From NCBI GenBank assembly GCA_029882515.1, contig JAOUKN010000007.1:1-42348 (forward strand): a stretch of DNA of 42,348 nt, written 5' to 3'. How positions within the stretch are numbered: position 1 is the first letter of the stretch; the number at the start of each line of letters is the position of its first letter. Source of the stretch: Candidatus Bathyarchaeota archaeon. Its GTDB lineage: Archaea > Thermoproteota > Bathyarchaeia > Bathyarchaeales > Bathyarchaeaceae. Positions 32,061 through 40,197 of this stretch are shown here, piece after piece. The notes below the pieces were generated by a model. That model was not told where the DNA came from, made no database searches, and saw nothing but the letters and a program-made list of their open reading frames with translations. The position numbers and the translations under genes are program-made.

Positions 32061-32213
32061 ATGGTTGATGCGTGTCTCACTAAACCCTGTGCCAAATGTA
32101 GCCAGATTATACATGGGGCGAACTGGATCTGCTCTCACTGTAAAATTTGCATATGCTTAACCTGTGGATATGACATAGATAACTGTCCCAAATGCGGAAG
32201 AAAACTCAGTTAG
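32061..32213 (+). CDS. 50-residue Cys-rich zinc-ribbon protein
   Basis: ATG 32061 to TAG 32211-32213. Ten cysteines include pairs at 10/13, 24/27, 32/35 and 42/45, the last as CPKCGRKLS, typical of double zinc ribbons. It begins eight nt after the 27-residue peptide gene, so the two are probably cotranslated from one mRNA. It resembles the 55-residue protein at 14223 only in general design. Function unknown. Confidence 0.68.
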   Translation: MVDACLTKPCAKCSQIIHGANWICSHCKICICLTCGYDIDNCPKCGRKLS

Positions 32214-32342
32214 CCAGAACTCGTAAGTAAAAAGATCTCTCCTTTCTCTCTCTCAGCTTTTGTAAGCAGAAACGCATTCTCTGATTTTATTACATTGTTT
32301 CTTGAACTTGAGGGTTATGGAATGTTCTTCTATAAGATTTTT

Positions 32343-32618
32343 CTAGTAGTGTGTGCCCTTCCTACGCAGTAATTTTCTTAACTTATGATAATTCTGAAGA
32401 AAACTAATACCCTTCCGAGTCATGTTGTAAACACGCCTCCCATCCTCACTACTCTCCTTCAAAAGTCCAACCTCAAAAAGAAAATCCAGATAATCATTTA
32501 ACTGGGCAAAACTCAGATTCGCCCTATACATAATATGGGTCTTTAAACAACCATTCTTTGCAATCTCCAAAATCTCAGCCATAATACCTAACTGATCTCT
32601 ACGTTTACGATTTGACAA
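32343..32618 (-). CDS. Winged-helix DNA-binding protein, copy A
   Basis: A 91-residue archaeal winged-helix protein of the small HTH type often found in archaea and their viruses. ILEIAKNGCLKTHIMYRANLSFAQLNDYLDFLFEVGLL is the helix-turn-helix, RRVYNMTRKGISFLQNY the wing and last helix. It probably represses or activates nearby genes. The TTG start (32616-32618) lies about 23 nt from a TATA element TTATAGAA, so the mRNA may be leaderless; AGGTG upstream is an alternative signal. About half its residues match copy B, and the upstream DNA is shared. Confidence 0.8.
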   Translation of the reverse strand: MSNRKRRDQLGIMAEILEIAKNGCLKTHIMYRANLSFAQLNDYLDFLFEVGLLKESSEDGRRVYNMTRKGISFLQNYHKLRKLLRRKGTHY

Positions 32619-32625
32619 ATCTACA

Positions 32626-32648
32626 CCTACAGATTGTTCTATAACATT
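32626..32648 (-). promoter_or_regulatory. Shared promoter element of winged-helix copy A
   Basis: Twenty of 23 bases match the element at 33081-33103 before copy B. On the minus strand it contains TTATAGAA (32637-32644) as a TATA box, about 23 nt before the TTG start. Equal spacing in both copies suggests it was duplicated with the gene and still drives it. Confidence 0.55.
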
Positions 32649-32702
32649 TGTATGTAGCTGAAACCTAGAGAAGCAATTCTAAAAAGGAGTGCTTCCAAAG
32701 AA

Positions 32703-33071
32703 CTAATATTCCCCAAAGAAAATACGCATGGAAACAGTAGAAAAAAGGGAAGGTTTGAGCAACTTGGGCACACTCTCACGACGTAACAAATCCATCATCT
32801 TGTAATAATTTTTGAGAAATCTCACACCCTTCCGAGTCCTCCTATAAACATGCCTACCACCCTCATTAGTCGCTTTCAAAAGCTTTGTCTCCAATAGAAT
32901 GCCCAAATACTCATTTAATTGAGCAAAACTCAAATTCGCTCCATACATGATGTGACACTTCAAGCAATCTTTCCTCGCAATCTCCAAAATCTCAGCAATA
33001 ATATACAACATACCCCGGCGCTTGCTGCCCATCAGATTCTTCCCTACCCCACCAGATTCTCCCCTAAACAT
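32703..33071 (-). CDS. Winged-helix DNA-binding protein, copy B
   Basis: About 122 residues, a paralogue of copy A: IIAEILEIARKDCLKCHIMYGANLSFAQLNEYLGILLETKLL aligns with it directly, and HVYRRTRKGVRFLKNYYKM is the wing region. It has a longer C-terminal tail (PSLFSTVSMRIFFGEY). ATG at 33069-33071 lies about 25 nt from a TATA element, fitting a leaderless mRNA. ATG at 33032 behind GGGAAG aligns better with copy A and is a real alternative. Likely an autoregulated local regulator. Confidence 0.75.
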   Translation of the reverse strand: MFRGESGGVGKNLMGSKRRGMLYIIAEILEIARKDCLKCHIMYGANLSFAQLNEYLGILLETKLLKATNEGGRHVYRRTRKGVRFLKNYYKMMDLLRRESVPKLLKPSLFSTVSMRIFFGEY

Positions 33072-33080
33072 CAACCAACG

Positions 33081-33112
33081 CCTACAAACTGTTCTATAAC
33101 ATTCTTCTATAA
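33081..33112 (-). promoter_or_regulatory. Shared promoter element of winged-helix copy B, doubled TATA
   Basis: 33081-33103 repeats the copy A promoter. A second TTCTATAA occurs at 33105-33112, 13 nt from the first at 33092-33099, giving two TATA-like boxes on the minus strand. This may give two start sites or a binding site for the encoded regulators. Confidence 0.5.
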
Positions 33113-33117
33113 CAATC

Positions 33118-33190
33118 CCGAAACAACGAGCATAGAAAAGAGTTCTTCCAGAAAATCAATATTCCAAACAAAGAATATGCGCGAGCGCTC
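33118..33190 (-). pseudogene. Decayed third winged-helix cassette end
   Basis: This stretch aligns with 32655-32720, the spacer plus 3' end of copy B: both hold AATATTCC, AAAGAA and ATRCGC in the same order and spacing. On the minus strand it would encode a RIFF-like tail like that of copy B. The gene body is gone. It suggests a former third copy or a duplicated boundary. Confidence 0.35.
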
Positions 33191-33257
33191 CTTCCTATAT
33201 CAACAAGAACGACGGCAGTATAACAGAAGTGATACTAAAGATTCAGGAAAGAATCTT

Positions 33258-33446
33258 CTATGCTTGAAATTTAGTCATTATCATATCGTCAATATATTTT
33301 CCATTAATCCTGTAATGTTCCTTGCTTACTCCTTCAATGATGAATCCAAACTTCTTATACAAGTTTATAGCTGTCTCGTTGAAGCAAACAGTTAAAGAAT
33401 TTTTAATCACATCTTTCTGCTTCTCAATCCATTCCATAATATACAT
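33258..33446 (-). pseudogene. GNAT acetyltransferase C-terminal fragment
   Basis: A 62-codon frame reading SLTVCFNETAINLYKKFGF, then IEGVSKEHYRINGKYIDDMIM. This is the second half of RimI-like GNAT acetyltransferases: the NxxAxxLYxKxGF acetyl-CoA region and the last strands. The N-terminal half of the fold is missing; the end of the Kelch-type surface gene lies just upstream. It is almost surely a remnant, though ATG codons could still initiate a short product. Confidence 0.65.
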
Positions 33447-33451
33447 GTAGA

Positions 33452-33465
33452 AAAAAGAGAGAGGG
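33452..33465 (-). terminator. Poly-T terminator candidate
   Basis: On the minus strand CTCTCTCTTTTTTC lies about 20-30 nt after the stop codon of the surface protein gene. Archaeal intrinsic termination needs mainly a T-run, which this provides. No stem is required or seen. Confidence 0.4.
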
Positions 33466-33480
33466 TATGAGGAGCTTTTA

Positions 33481-35115
33481 CTAGCCTAGTCCAAATTCGA
33501 GGGCGACCATCAAGATGTCGTCGACGCGCACTTTGCCGTCGCCGTTCACGTCCCCTGCAAAGAGGTCCTGCACTTCGAAGAAGTAGCTGGGGGTTACAAT
33601 TGTGTTTTCTCCTTCGTAAGCTTCAATGTAGAATTCGACTGTTGTGTTTCCTATTTGCCCAAGCATTATGGTGGTCCACAGACTATTCGACGCGTTGTAG
33701 ATCATGGTAGTGTTCCACCATGCGCCACCGTCAGCTCTACAGAAAAGCAGAACTTCCGCCGGTATATTCCCGTTGACCAGTATGTTTGCAGTCACGTTCA
33801 CTGGTTCCCCTTTTCTTGGAATTGATGAAGCGACAAAGGGAGGCGGGCATGTTGGATTCCAGTAGACACGAACATAATGAACAACCACCTCACCGTCTAT
33901 GAATGTGTTGTCAGCAACATAAATCTCATCAGGAAGCGTCTCAGCCTCGGCAGATATAGTGTAGGTGCCAGAAGCCACTCCAGTTGTGTTCCAAGAAAAA
34001 ACCAGTTCCGTTTGATTTCCTGGAAACAGATTCATGACTGTTTGGTTTCCAATAGGCTCTGCATTGTAGTAGGCTGTGACGTTGAACGTTTCTGGTGATG
34101 TTCCCTCATTCTTTACGGCAACTGTAACATTCACTGCTTCACCTTCGAAGACTTCGGTGTCAGAAACTGACACATCGATCACTGCTACATCGGAATCCGT
34201 ATATCTCCGGAAATACTGTTGATTGTTTCCCGGGAACGCATAGATGTGTCGATAGGCATATTCTAAACACCCCCCATAGCTCACAGACGGTCCTACACTG
34301 GGCATTGACGCCCAGCTATTACCAACAATGCTGTATCTGTAGAAGAGTGGACTGTTGCGTCCGATTAAGGCATATATGTAGTCGCCACCAGTCCATACCA
34401 ACGAACCACCATAAGAAACTACAGTAGGACAATTGCTAATATATGTCCAAGTGTCTCCTAGGATATCATATCTGTAGAAACGTGGAGTGTTACCTCCCTC
34501 GAAAGCGTACAGGTAGTTTCCGCCAGTCCAGACCAGATCAGCACCACCCAGTTGTGTAAATGGCGTGTTTCCTATGTATGTCCAAGAGTCGCCGGAGATA
34601 CTATATCTATGGAAATATGGGACTACGTTTCCAACGAAGGCATATATGTAGTCATCACCAGTCCAAACTAAACTTGCGCCATAAAGCGGACCAGGACCAT
34701 AGGTAATTCGGTTCATCATTTTCCAAGAGTTTCCAGAGATACTATACCTGAACAGGTATGGATTAGTTCCTCCAGCAAAGGCGTATATGTAGTCACCACC
34801 GGTCCAAACCAGCGAACCACCAGGGTTAACTGAAGTCAACATATTTGCCCTTGGTGTCCAGGAGTTGCCAGAGATACTGTACCTGTAGAAAAGCGGAGTA
34901 CCGCCTCCCACGAAGGCGTATATGTAGTCACCGCCAGTCCAAGCCAAGGAACCACCGTAAAAGACACCGCCACCGTAAGGGACGTTTGCCATAGATGTCC
35001 AAGAGCCTAGAGCTTTAACACCTAACAGCACGTAGCCCACTGAAGCCAAGAGAACAACAGCAACGCACGCAAGACAGATTCCTCGATGCTTTACATTCTT
35101 CATGCATGTAGACAA
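33481..35115 (-). CDS. Secreted beta-propeller/CARDB/half-dockerin surface protein
   Basis: A 544-residue exported protein. A signal helix lies at about 13-34. Six Kelch-like blades of about 49 residues follow, each with GGSLVWTGGDYIYAF and a FYRYSISGNSWT type ending; they likely close one six-bladed propeller. Then a CARDB-type domain (DVAVIDVSVSDTEVFEGEAVNVTV, about 322-410) and a second Ig-like domain with several sequons. The C terminus, GDVNGDGKVRVDDILMVALEFG, is one half of a dockerin-like calcium-binding repeat pair, then the protein stops. TTG 35113-35115 is chosen because GGAGG lies eight nt upstream; the ATG at 35103 is too far. Likely binds carbohydrate or protein at the cell surface. 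Confidence 0.82.
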   Translation of the reverse strand: MSTCMKNVKHRGICLACVAVVLLASVGYVLLGVKALGSWTSMANVPYGGGVFYGGSLAWTGGDYIYAFVGGGTPLFYRYSISGNSWTPRANMLTSVNPGGSLVWTGGDYIYAFAGGTNPYLFRYSISGNSWKMMNRITYGPGPLYGASLVWTGDDYIYAFVGNVVPYFHRYSISGDSWTYIGNTPFTQLGGADLVWTGGNYLYAFEGGNTPRFYRYDILGDTWTYISNCPTVVSYGGSLVWTGGDYIYALIGRNSPLFYRYSIVGNSWASMPSVGPSVSYGGCLEYAYRHIYAFPGNNQQYFRRYTDSDVAVIDVSVSDTEVFEGEAVNVTVAVKNEGTSPETFNVTAYYNAEPIGNQTVMNLFPGNQTELVFSWNTTGVASGTYTISAEAETLPDEIYVADNTFIDGEVVVHYVRVYWNPTCPPPFVASSIPRKGEPVNVTANILVNGNIPAEVLLFCRADGGAWWNTTMIYNASNSLWTTIMLGQIGNTTVEFYIEAYEGENTIVTPSYFFEVQDLFAGDVNGDGKVRVDDILMVALEFGLG

Positions 35116-35739
35116 GTAGTATCCTCCATTCTTGTTTCACGGTATGTATTCTGACCCTTTTAAGACTTCAGAAACATTGTTCCATTAAGTGATAGAGAGG
35201 GAAAATGTATCAATTATACAATGTTCTCATATTTTCGACATAATACATTCTGGTGTCAACCAAGCTATCCAAGGCTTTCATTTTCTCATGCATCATATGA
35301 AATACATCTGGAAATAAATAGAAATGAATGAGTGCATTCGTGTTGGAGTTTCGAATACCCAAAAGTCAATGAAGTTCCTTACATGCGGATTTGGCTGAAA
35401 CCTCTGGATGATGGCTAGAGTTTTCATTATCAAACGAAAGTTGACAAGGAGCTAAATCAACCAACAACTTGACAGTTCCATACAAAAAACAGTAATGGCG
35501 ACGTATATACTTCGCAATAAAAAAGGGGGATTAAGGCTTGTCATAGTAGTTGGCAAGCACACCGTGTTGTTTGAACACTGACTTCAGGTTCCACCGATCA
35601 CTGCAACGCGCCTTACAGAAGAAACCTTAAGAAAAAACAGGGGTTTACGAAGCAGATAGAAGCGATTTATTATGCACCTATACTAAAAAACCCTCAAGTC
35701 TATAGCAGAATAATTATGTAAAAACTGTATATGTAGATT
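35116..35739. other. Long spacer without recognised genes
   Basis: About 620 nt of AT-rich sequence between the surface protein gene (minus) and the DUF1805 gene (plus). I see no supported frame, tRNA or CRISPR repeat. GGCTTGTCATAG and GGTTCCACC near 35540-35600 resemble bits of tRNA but give no cloverleaf. TATA-like stretches occur near 35715-35735 before the DUF1805 gene. It may hold promoters or decayed sequence. Confidence 0.4.
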
Positions 35740-36048
35740 GTGAGCGTGAATTTTGTGATAACTGTATCCCCTCTGGAAATAGATGGCAAAAATGCCATAG
35801 GTTTGAAAGTAGACTTGCCAAATTCCCCACCACTACTTGCGATAATAGGACGAACTGGATTTGTCATGTGCGGCTTCCTCAACACAGAGGCAGCAGAGAA
35901 ATTCAACGTGGCTGCAGCAGTAGTTAGCGGCGTGAGAAACTTCGAGGACGTTCTGAAAACTGAAATAAAAAAGACTACGTCTAAGGGACAATTACTGGGA
36001 GTAAAACTTGGAATGACCGGAAAAGAAGCCATCAAAGCCTTTCTTTAG
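35740..36048 (+). CDS. DUF1805 (YunC-like) protein
   Basis: A 102-residue protein matching DUF1805, the family of Bacillus subtilis YunC. Diagnostic parts are LLAIIGRTGFVMCGFLNTEAAEKF, AAAVVSGVRNFEDVLKTEI and LGVKLGMTGKEAIKAF. The family is a small alpha/beta fold of unknown role. GTG 35740 has no clear ribosome-binding site, and TATA-like ACTGTATATG about 15 nt upstream hints at a near-leaderless mRNA. It converges on ProRS with two nt between stops. Confidence 0.8.
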   Translation: MSVNFVITVSPLEIDGKNAIGLKVDLPNSPPLLAIIGRTGFVMCGFLNTEAAEKFNVAAAVVSGVRNFEDVLKTEIKKTTSKGQLLGVKLGMTGKEAIKAFL

Positions 36049-36050
36049 AA

Positions 36051-37490
36051 CTAGTATGCGATTGCAACTCGGATTATGTCAGCGGCGGTTTTTCCACAAA
36101 TCACACAGTTTCCATCAATTTTCTCTTCAATATCCATCGGGACTCCCAATACTCGTGCACCTATAACCTCTTCCAGTTTTTGACCACACTTGACATTGCC
36201 ACACCATAAGACTTCAACGATTCCTTCCTTTCTCGCTATCAACTTTTTCGCGTCTTCCAAGTTGTCAACACGGTGAACTCGTTCGTCCATCCATTTCCAA
36301 GCTCTTAAACGAAGATCTTTCATCATTGTACGCATTAACTCTTGAATAGTCTTTACTAATCCACTTATCTTGCAAGTCTGTTTCTCCAAAGTGTCCCTTC
36401 GGACAATGGTTGCTTCATTCTGTTCTATGTCCTTGGGCCCAATTTCGATACGAATTGGAACACCCCTTAGATCCCAATAGTAGAATTTGGAGCCTGGTCT
36501 CATATCAGCCCTCAAGTCGAGTTTGACTTGGACATTTGCTTTTTTCAGCATGATTTCGATGTCTTTGCACGCTTTATTGATTTGCTCTGCCTTATTCTTG
36601 TATGGGATGGGGATAATCACAGCTTGTATGGGGGCTATTTTGGGTGGCAATACGACGCCATAATCGTCTCCATGCACGGTCAAGACGGCAGCTACGGCTC
36701 TTCCGGAAATTCCATAGCATGTCTGCCAAATATGTTCTTGTTCTCCTTTTTCAGTCTCGTACGTAATGTCAAAAGCCTTTGAGAAGTTTTGACCCAAATT
36801 ATGGACAGTTCCGACCTGGAGCGTCCGTCCGTCGGGGCATATCATGTCAAAGGCTACGGAGTAAAGGGCTCCTGGAAATTTATCCCATTCCGGTCTCTTT
36901 GATATGCGGTAGGGAACATCCATTGCATCAAAGAAGTCTTTGTAAACTATGATTGCTTCTTTCACTTGTTCTTCGGCGTCTTCAAACGTGGCGTGAGAAG
37001 TGTGGGCTTCTTTGAAAGTTGAGACCTCTCGCATCCTAAGAATTGGTCGGGTGGCCTTGGTTTCATACCTGAAAATGTTCACGATTTGATACAGTTTTAA
37101 TGGCAGATCAGCGTGAGATCGAACCCACAGTTTTAACATGGGCGCAATAGCAGTTTCGCTCGTTGGTCGGAGAGCGTACTTAATCTTCAGTAGGTCCGTG
37201 CCGCCGTGAGTAACCCAGTAACACTCTTCTTCAAAGCTTCCTACATGAGAGGATTCTTTCGCCAATGCGGTCTCGGGAATCATTAAAGGAAAGAGTGTTT
37301 CGTCATGGCCAGTGGAATCCAGCAGATTACGCAAAATTTGGAACACATTTCTCCGAATCTTAAAGCCATAGGGAAGCCAAACACCACACCCTTTAATTGG
37401 ATATCGATAGTCCAATATTCCTGCATCTATCAATATTCTACGGAACCATTTACCATAGCGACTCCAATCTTTTCTTTTCACAGCAGCCAC
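36051..37490 (-). CDS. proS: Prolyl-tRNA synthetase, archaeal/eukaryotic type
   Basis: A 479-residue class II synthetase. Motifs include GCGVWLPYGFKIRRN, LFPLMIPE, motif 2 with RYETKATRPILRMREVSTFKEAHT, TVHNLGQNFSKAFDI and motif 3 region CYGISGRAVAAVLTVHGDDYG. The anticodon-binding domain begins near PPKIAPIQAVIIPI. The C-terminal zinc-binding-like domain has CGNVKCG and CVICG and ends in the characteristic Tyr (VAIAY). No bacterial-type editing insertion is present. GTG 37488-37490 with GAGGT about nine nt upstream. Divergent from the cyclo-ligase-like gene. Confidence 0.96.
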   Translation of the reverse strand: MAAVKRKDWSRYGKWFRRILIDAGILDYRYPIKGCGVWLPYGFKIRRNVFQILRNLLDSTGHDETLFPLMIPETALAKESSHVGSFEEECYWVTHGGTDLLKIKYALRPTSETAIAPMLKLWVRSHADLPLKLYQIVNIFRYETKATRPILRMREVSTFKEAHTSHATFEDAEEQVKEAIIVYKDFFDAMDVPYRISKRPEWDKFPGALYSVAFDMICPDGRTLQVGTVHNLGQNFSKAFDITYETEKGEQEHIWQTCYGISGRAVAAVLTVHGDDYGVVLPPKIAPIQAVIIPIPYKNKAEQINKACKDIEIMLKKANVQVKLDLRADMRPGSKFYYWDLRGVPIRIEIGPKDIEQNEATIVRRDTLEKQTCKISGLVKTIQELMRTMMKDLRLRAWKWMDERVHRVDNLEDAKKLIARKEGIVEVLWCGNVKCGQKLEEVIGARVLGVPMDIEEKIDGNCVICGKTAADIIRVAIAY

Positions 37491-37605
37491 TGCACATCAA
37501 CCTCACAAGTTTAATTGACTTTATAGATATTAGTATTTAAACAATCTAAAAAAGTGTTCAGAAACCCTTTAACCTCTCACTGCTGACGAAATTGGGTGTT
37601 GGTAT

Positions 37606-38211
37606 TTGGCTAAAGAAAGTTTTAGAATGCGAATTTGGCAGCTTATGGAAAAGAAGGGAATTACGCGTTTTCCAAAACCAGTGTTCCATAGGATCCCCAA
37701 CTTTGTTGGCGCAGAGAAAGCAGCACAGAAATTGCGAGAATTACCGGAATATGAAGCAGCACAGATTGTTTTCTGCGCCCCTGACTCTCCTCAGAGGCCA
37801 GTTCGAGAAATGATTCTACAAGATGGCAAAACTCTGGTTATGGCTACGCCTAGGCTTAAGCATGGCTTTCTCGTAGTCGCTCCGCAGACTACTGCTGGAA
37901 AAGAACGGTTTGCTTCAACAATCAAAGGCGCTTTCAAATTTGGAACAGAAACAACGACTTTCCCGAAGCCAGGCCTAATCGTAACTGGTAGTGTGGCTGT
38001 TGACAAAGATGGGAATAGGCTTGGAAAAGGTTGTGGTTATGGAGACCGTGAAGTGAAGATGATAACGGAAAGGTTTGGGAAAGTACCTGTTGTCACCACA
38101 ATACATGACGTTCAATTAGTTGAATACGCGCCTTCTATGCCGCATGACGAAAAAGTCGACATTATCGTTACGCCAACAAAGATTATTAGGACTAAACACA
38201 ATAAGCGTTAA
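37606..38211 (+). CDS. 5-formyltetrahydrofolate cyclo-ligase family protein
   Basis: A 201-residue protein of the 5-FTHF cyclo-ligase (MTHFS) family. The P-loop-like signature GKGCGYGDREVKM (about 140-152) is clear, and RFPKPVFHRIPNF and VMATPRLKHGFLV fit the archaeal branch. True cyclo-ligases convert 5-formyl-THF to methenyl-THF using ATP. The archaeal branch may act on other pterins, so the substrate is uncertain. TTG 37606 keeps the usual residues before RIW; ATG 37627 is a shorter option. A TATA-rich spacer separates it from the divergent ProRS gene. Confidence 0.78.
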   Translation: MAKESFRMRIWQLMEKKGITRFPKPVFHRIPNFVGAEKAAQKLRELPEYEAAQIVFCAPDSPQRPVREMILQDGKTLVMATPRLKHGFLVVAPQTTAGKERFASTIKGAFKFGTETTTFPKPGLIVTGSVAVDKDGNRLGKGCGYGDREVKMITERFGKVPVVTTIHDVQLVEYAPSMPHDEKVDIIVTPTKIIRTKHNKR

Positions 38212-38244
38212 AACCAACATAAGCGGACTTTCGAGAGGTCTTGT

Positions 38245-38892
38245 TTGCAAATCCTGGCTCAAAACACGTTACAGCAGCTAGTTGAGTGGATGCTGCAATT
38301 AGCACAGAACTACGGATATTTCGGAATTTTTCTAATCAGCCTAATCGGCGCTTTATCCATCTTTTTTCCTCTTCCTTACACGGTAGTCATTTTTACTCTC
38401 GGAGGTCTATTTGATCCATTTCTAACTGCAATTGCTGCAGGACTCGGTTCTGCAGTGGGTGAGTTCTCAGGGTACCTGCTTGGTTTCTACGGAAGAAAAG
38501 TTGTCAGCGCGGAGCGACGTAGAAAGATGGAGTTCATGGTAAAGGTTTTCGACAGATTTGGCCCTGTCGCCATTTTTCTTTTCGCCTTGACGCCGCTGCC
38601 AGATGACCTGCTTTTCATTCCCTTGGGCATGATGCGTTACAGTCCCTTGCGGGCATTCATTCCAGCTCTAATTGGAAAAATAAGCATGAACTTCATTGTC
38701 GCCTACAGTGGGCGTTATGCAATTGAGATCATTAAAGACATTTTTGGCGAAGGAAGCGATTGGATAGCAGTCGCGCTCGGAGGACTCCTTGGAATAATAT
38801 TACTGATAATCGTAATGGTAATCATGTTCAAAGTTGACTGGGAAAAAATCTTTCTGAAATACGTGAAAGAAAAGGAAGAAAAAAGTGAATGA
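38245..38892 (+). CDS. VTT-domain (DedA/SNARE-associated) membrane protein
   Basis: A 215-residue membrane protein of the VTT/DedA family. GYFGIFLISLIGALSIFFPLPY and GLGSAVGEFSGYLLGFYGR form the first half; FGPVAIFLFALTPLPDDLLFIPLG the second re-entrant region; a long C-terminal helix ends in a Lys/Glu tail. Family members scramble or flip lipids or move ions. TTG 38245 sits behind GAGAGGTC. Its stop overlaps the EndoQ start as ATGA. Confidence 0.85.
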   Translation: MQILAQNTLQQLVEWMLQLAQNYGYFGIFLISLIGALSIFFPLPYTVVIFTLGGLFDPFLTAIAAGLGSAVGEFSGYLLGFYGRKVVSAERRRKMEFMVKVFDRFGPVAIFLFALTPLPDDLLFIPLGMMRYSPLRAFIPALIGKISMNFIVAYSGRYAIEIIKDIFGEGSDWIAVALGGLLGIILLIIVMVIMFKVDWEKIFLKYVKEKEEKSE

Positions 38893-40178
38893 GAGTTATC
38901 GCAGACCTGCACATTCACAGCCGTTTCAGCCGTGCCACAAGCCAAAAAATGAACATAGATGAAATTACCCGTTTTGCCCAAATCAAAGGTTTGAACCTTG
39001 TAGGCACCGGAGACTTCACACATCCTAAATGGCTTGAAGAACTGAAAGAAAAATTAGTCGAAATTCCCAATACCAACCTTTACGGATACGCCAAAGCTCC
39101 TAACTCTTCAATACGTTATATGATAACAAACGAAGTTAGCACAATCTTTACTCTTGAGAACGAAGTTAAAAAAATCCATCATGTCATCTTAACGCCAAGT
39201 CTGGAAACAACAGTTCAAATCAACGAGAGATTGACCGGATATGGTAATCTTGCTGCAGATGGAAGACCTACCTTGGACATGAATGCTCCACAACTTGTAG
39301 AAGAAGTAATGGAGGTTTCGAAAGACAATGTTGTCATACCGGCTCACGCTTGGACTCCTTGGTTCAGTCTGTTTGGTGCCTTCAGCGGATTTAATCGAGT
39401 AGAAGACTGCTACCAAGACATGACAAAGCACATCTTCGCCCTAGAAACAGGCCTCTCATCTGACCCCCCAATGAACTGGCGATTAAGTGCCTTAGACAAG
39501 TATGCTTTAGTTTCAAATAGTGACTGTCACAGTTGTTGGCCATGGAGAATTGGAAGAGAAGCAAACGTGTTTGAACTAGAAAAACTAACATACACAACCG
39601 TGGTTGATGCTATTCGCAAAAAAGATAAAGACAGTTTCAGATCTACCATTGAAACTAATCCAGCCTATGGAAAGTATCACTGGACGGGCCACAGAAACTG
39701 CAATATCTCCCTTTCGCCTCAAGAGGCGTTGAAATTTGGTAATTACTGTCCGGTTTGTCGTAGAAGGCTCACGAAAGGGGTTGAGCAACGGGTAGAGGAG
39801 CTTGCAGATCGCCCAATGGGATTTAAACCTGAAGGTGCACCAGGTTACTTGCATCTGTTGCCGCTTTCCGAAATTATTGCAACTGTTTTAGAGAGTAGTT
39901 ATCCTGGCACAAAGATGGTATGGACTGCTTATAATAGATTAGTCAAGGAATTTGGAAACGAGTACAATGTGCTTATCGACGCTCCAAAAGAGGAAATGAG
40001 TAAAATTGTTGATTCAAGAATTGCTGAAACTATCGTTCAAGTTAGGGAAGGAAAAGTGAAAGTAGTGCCCGGCTATGATGGAGTTTATGGTCAGTTGAAG
40101 ATCTTCGAAGAAACAGCCGCAGAAGAAGAGAGGTCAAGTGGAAAGGTTGACCAACGTAGCATAGTTGACTTCATGTAA
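38889..40178 (+). CDS. nucQ: Endonuclease Q (PHP-domain DNA repair nuclease)
   Basis: A 429-residue protein matching EndoQ, which nicks DNA 5' of deaminated bases (uracil, hypoxanthine, xanthine) and abasic sites in Thermococcales and related archaea. The PHP metal site begins with DLHIHSRFS, followed by GTGDFTHPKW, IPAHAWTPWF and SNSDCHSCWPWRIG. A zinc finger follows: Cys in HRNCNIS and the pair CPVC before RRRL. LHLLPLSEII opens the C-terminal part. Length is close to the Thermococcus enzyme (about 420). ATGA overlap with the VTT gene implies coupling, an odd pairing of membrane and repair functions. Confidence 0.88.
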   Translation: MRVIADLHIHSRFSRATSQKMNIDEITRFAQIKGLNLVGTGDFTHPKWLEELKEKLVEIPNTNLYGYAKAPNSSIRYMITNEVSTIFTLENEVKKIHHVILTPSLETTVQINERLTGYGNLAADGRPTLDMNAPQLVEEVMEVSKDNVVIPAHAWTPWFSLFGAFSGFNRVEDCYQDMTKHIFALETGLSSDPPMNWRLSALDKYALVSNSDCHSCWPWRIGREANVFELEKLTYTTVVDAIRKKDKDSFRSTIETNPAYGKYHWTGHRNCNISLSPQEALKFGNYCPVCRRRLTKGVEQRVEELADRPMGFKPEGAPGYLHLLPLSEIIATVLESSYPGTKMVWTAYNRLVKEFGNEYNVLIDAPKEEMSKIVDSRIAETIVQVREGKVKVVPGYDGVYGQLKIFEETAAEEERSSGKVDQRSIVDFM

Positions 40179-40197
40179 TAACTGAATATCAATCCAA

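Noticed and set aside
34300-35000. Repeats suggesting a CRISPR array
   Set aside because: They are in-frame propeller blade repeats of a protein gene with no constant spacer pattern.
35540-35600. tRNA-like bits (GGTTCCACC) in the long spacer
   Set aside because: No acceptor stem or cloverleaf can be drawn around them.
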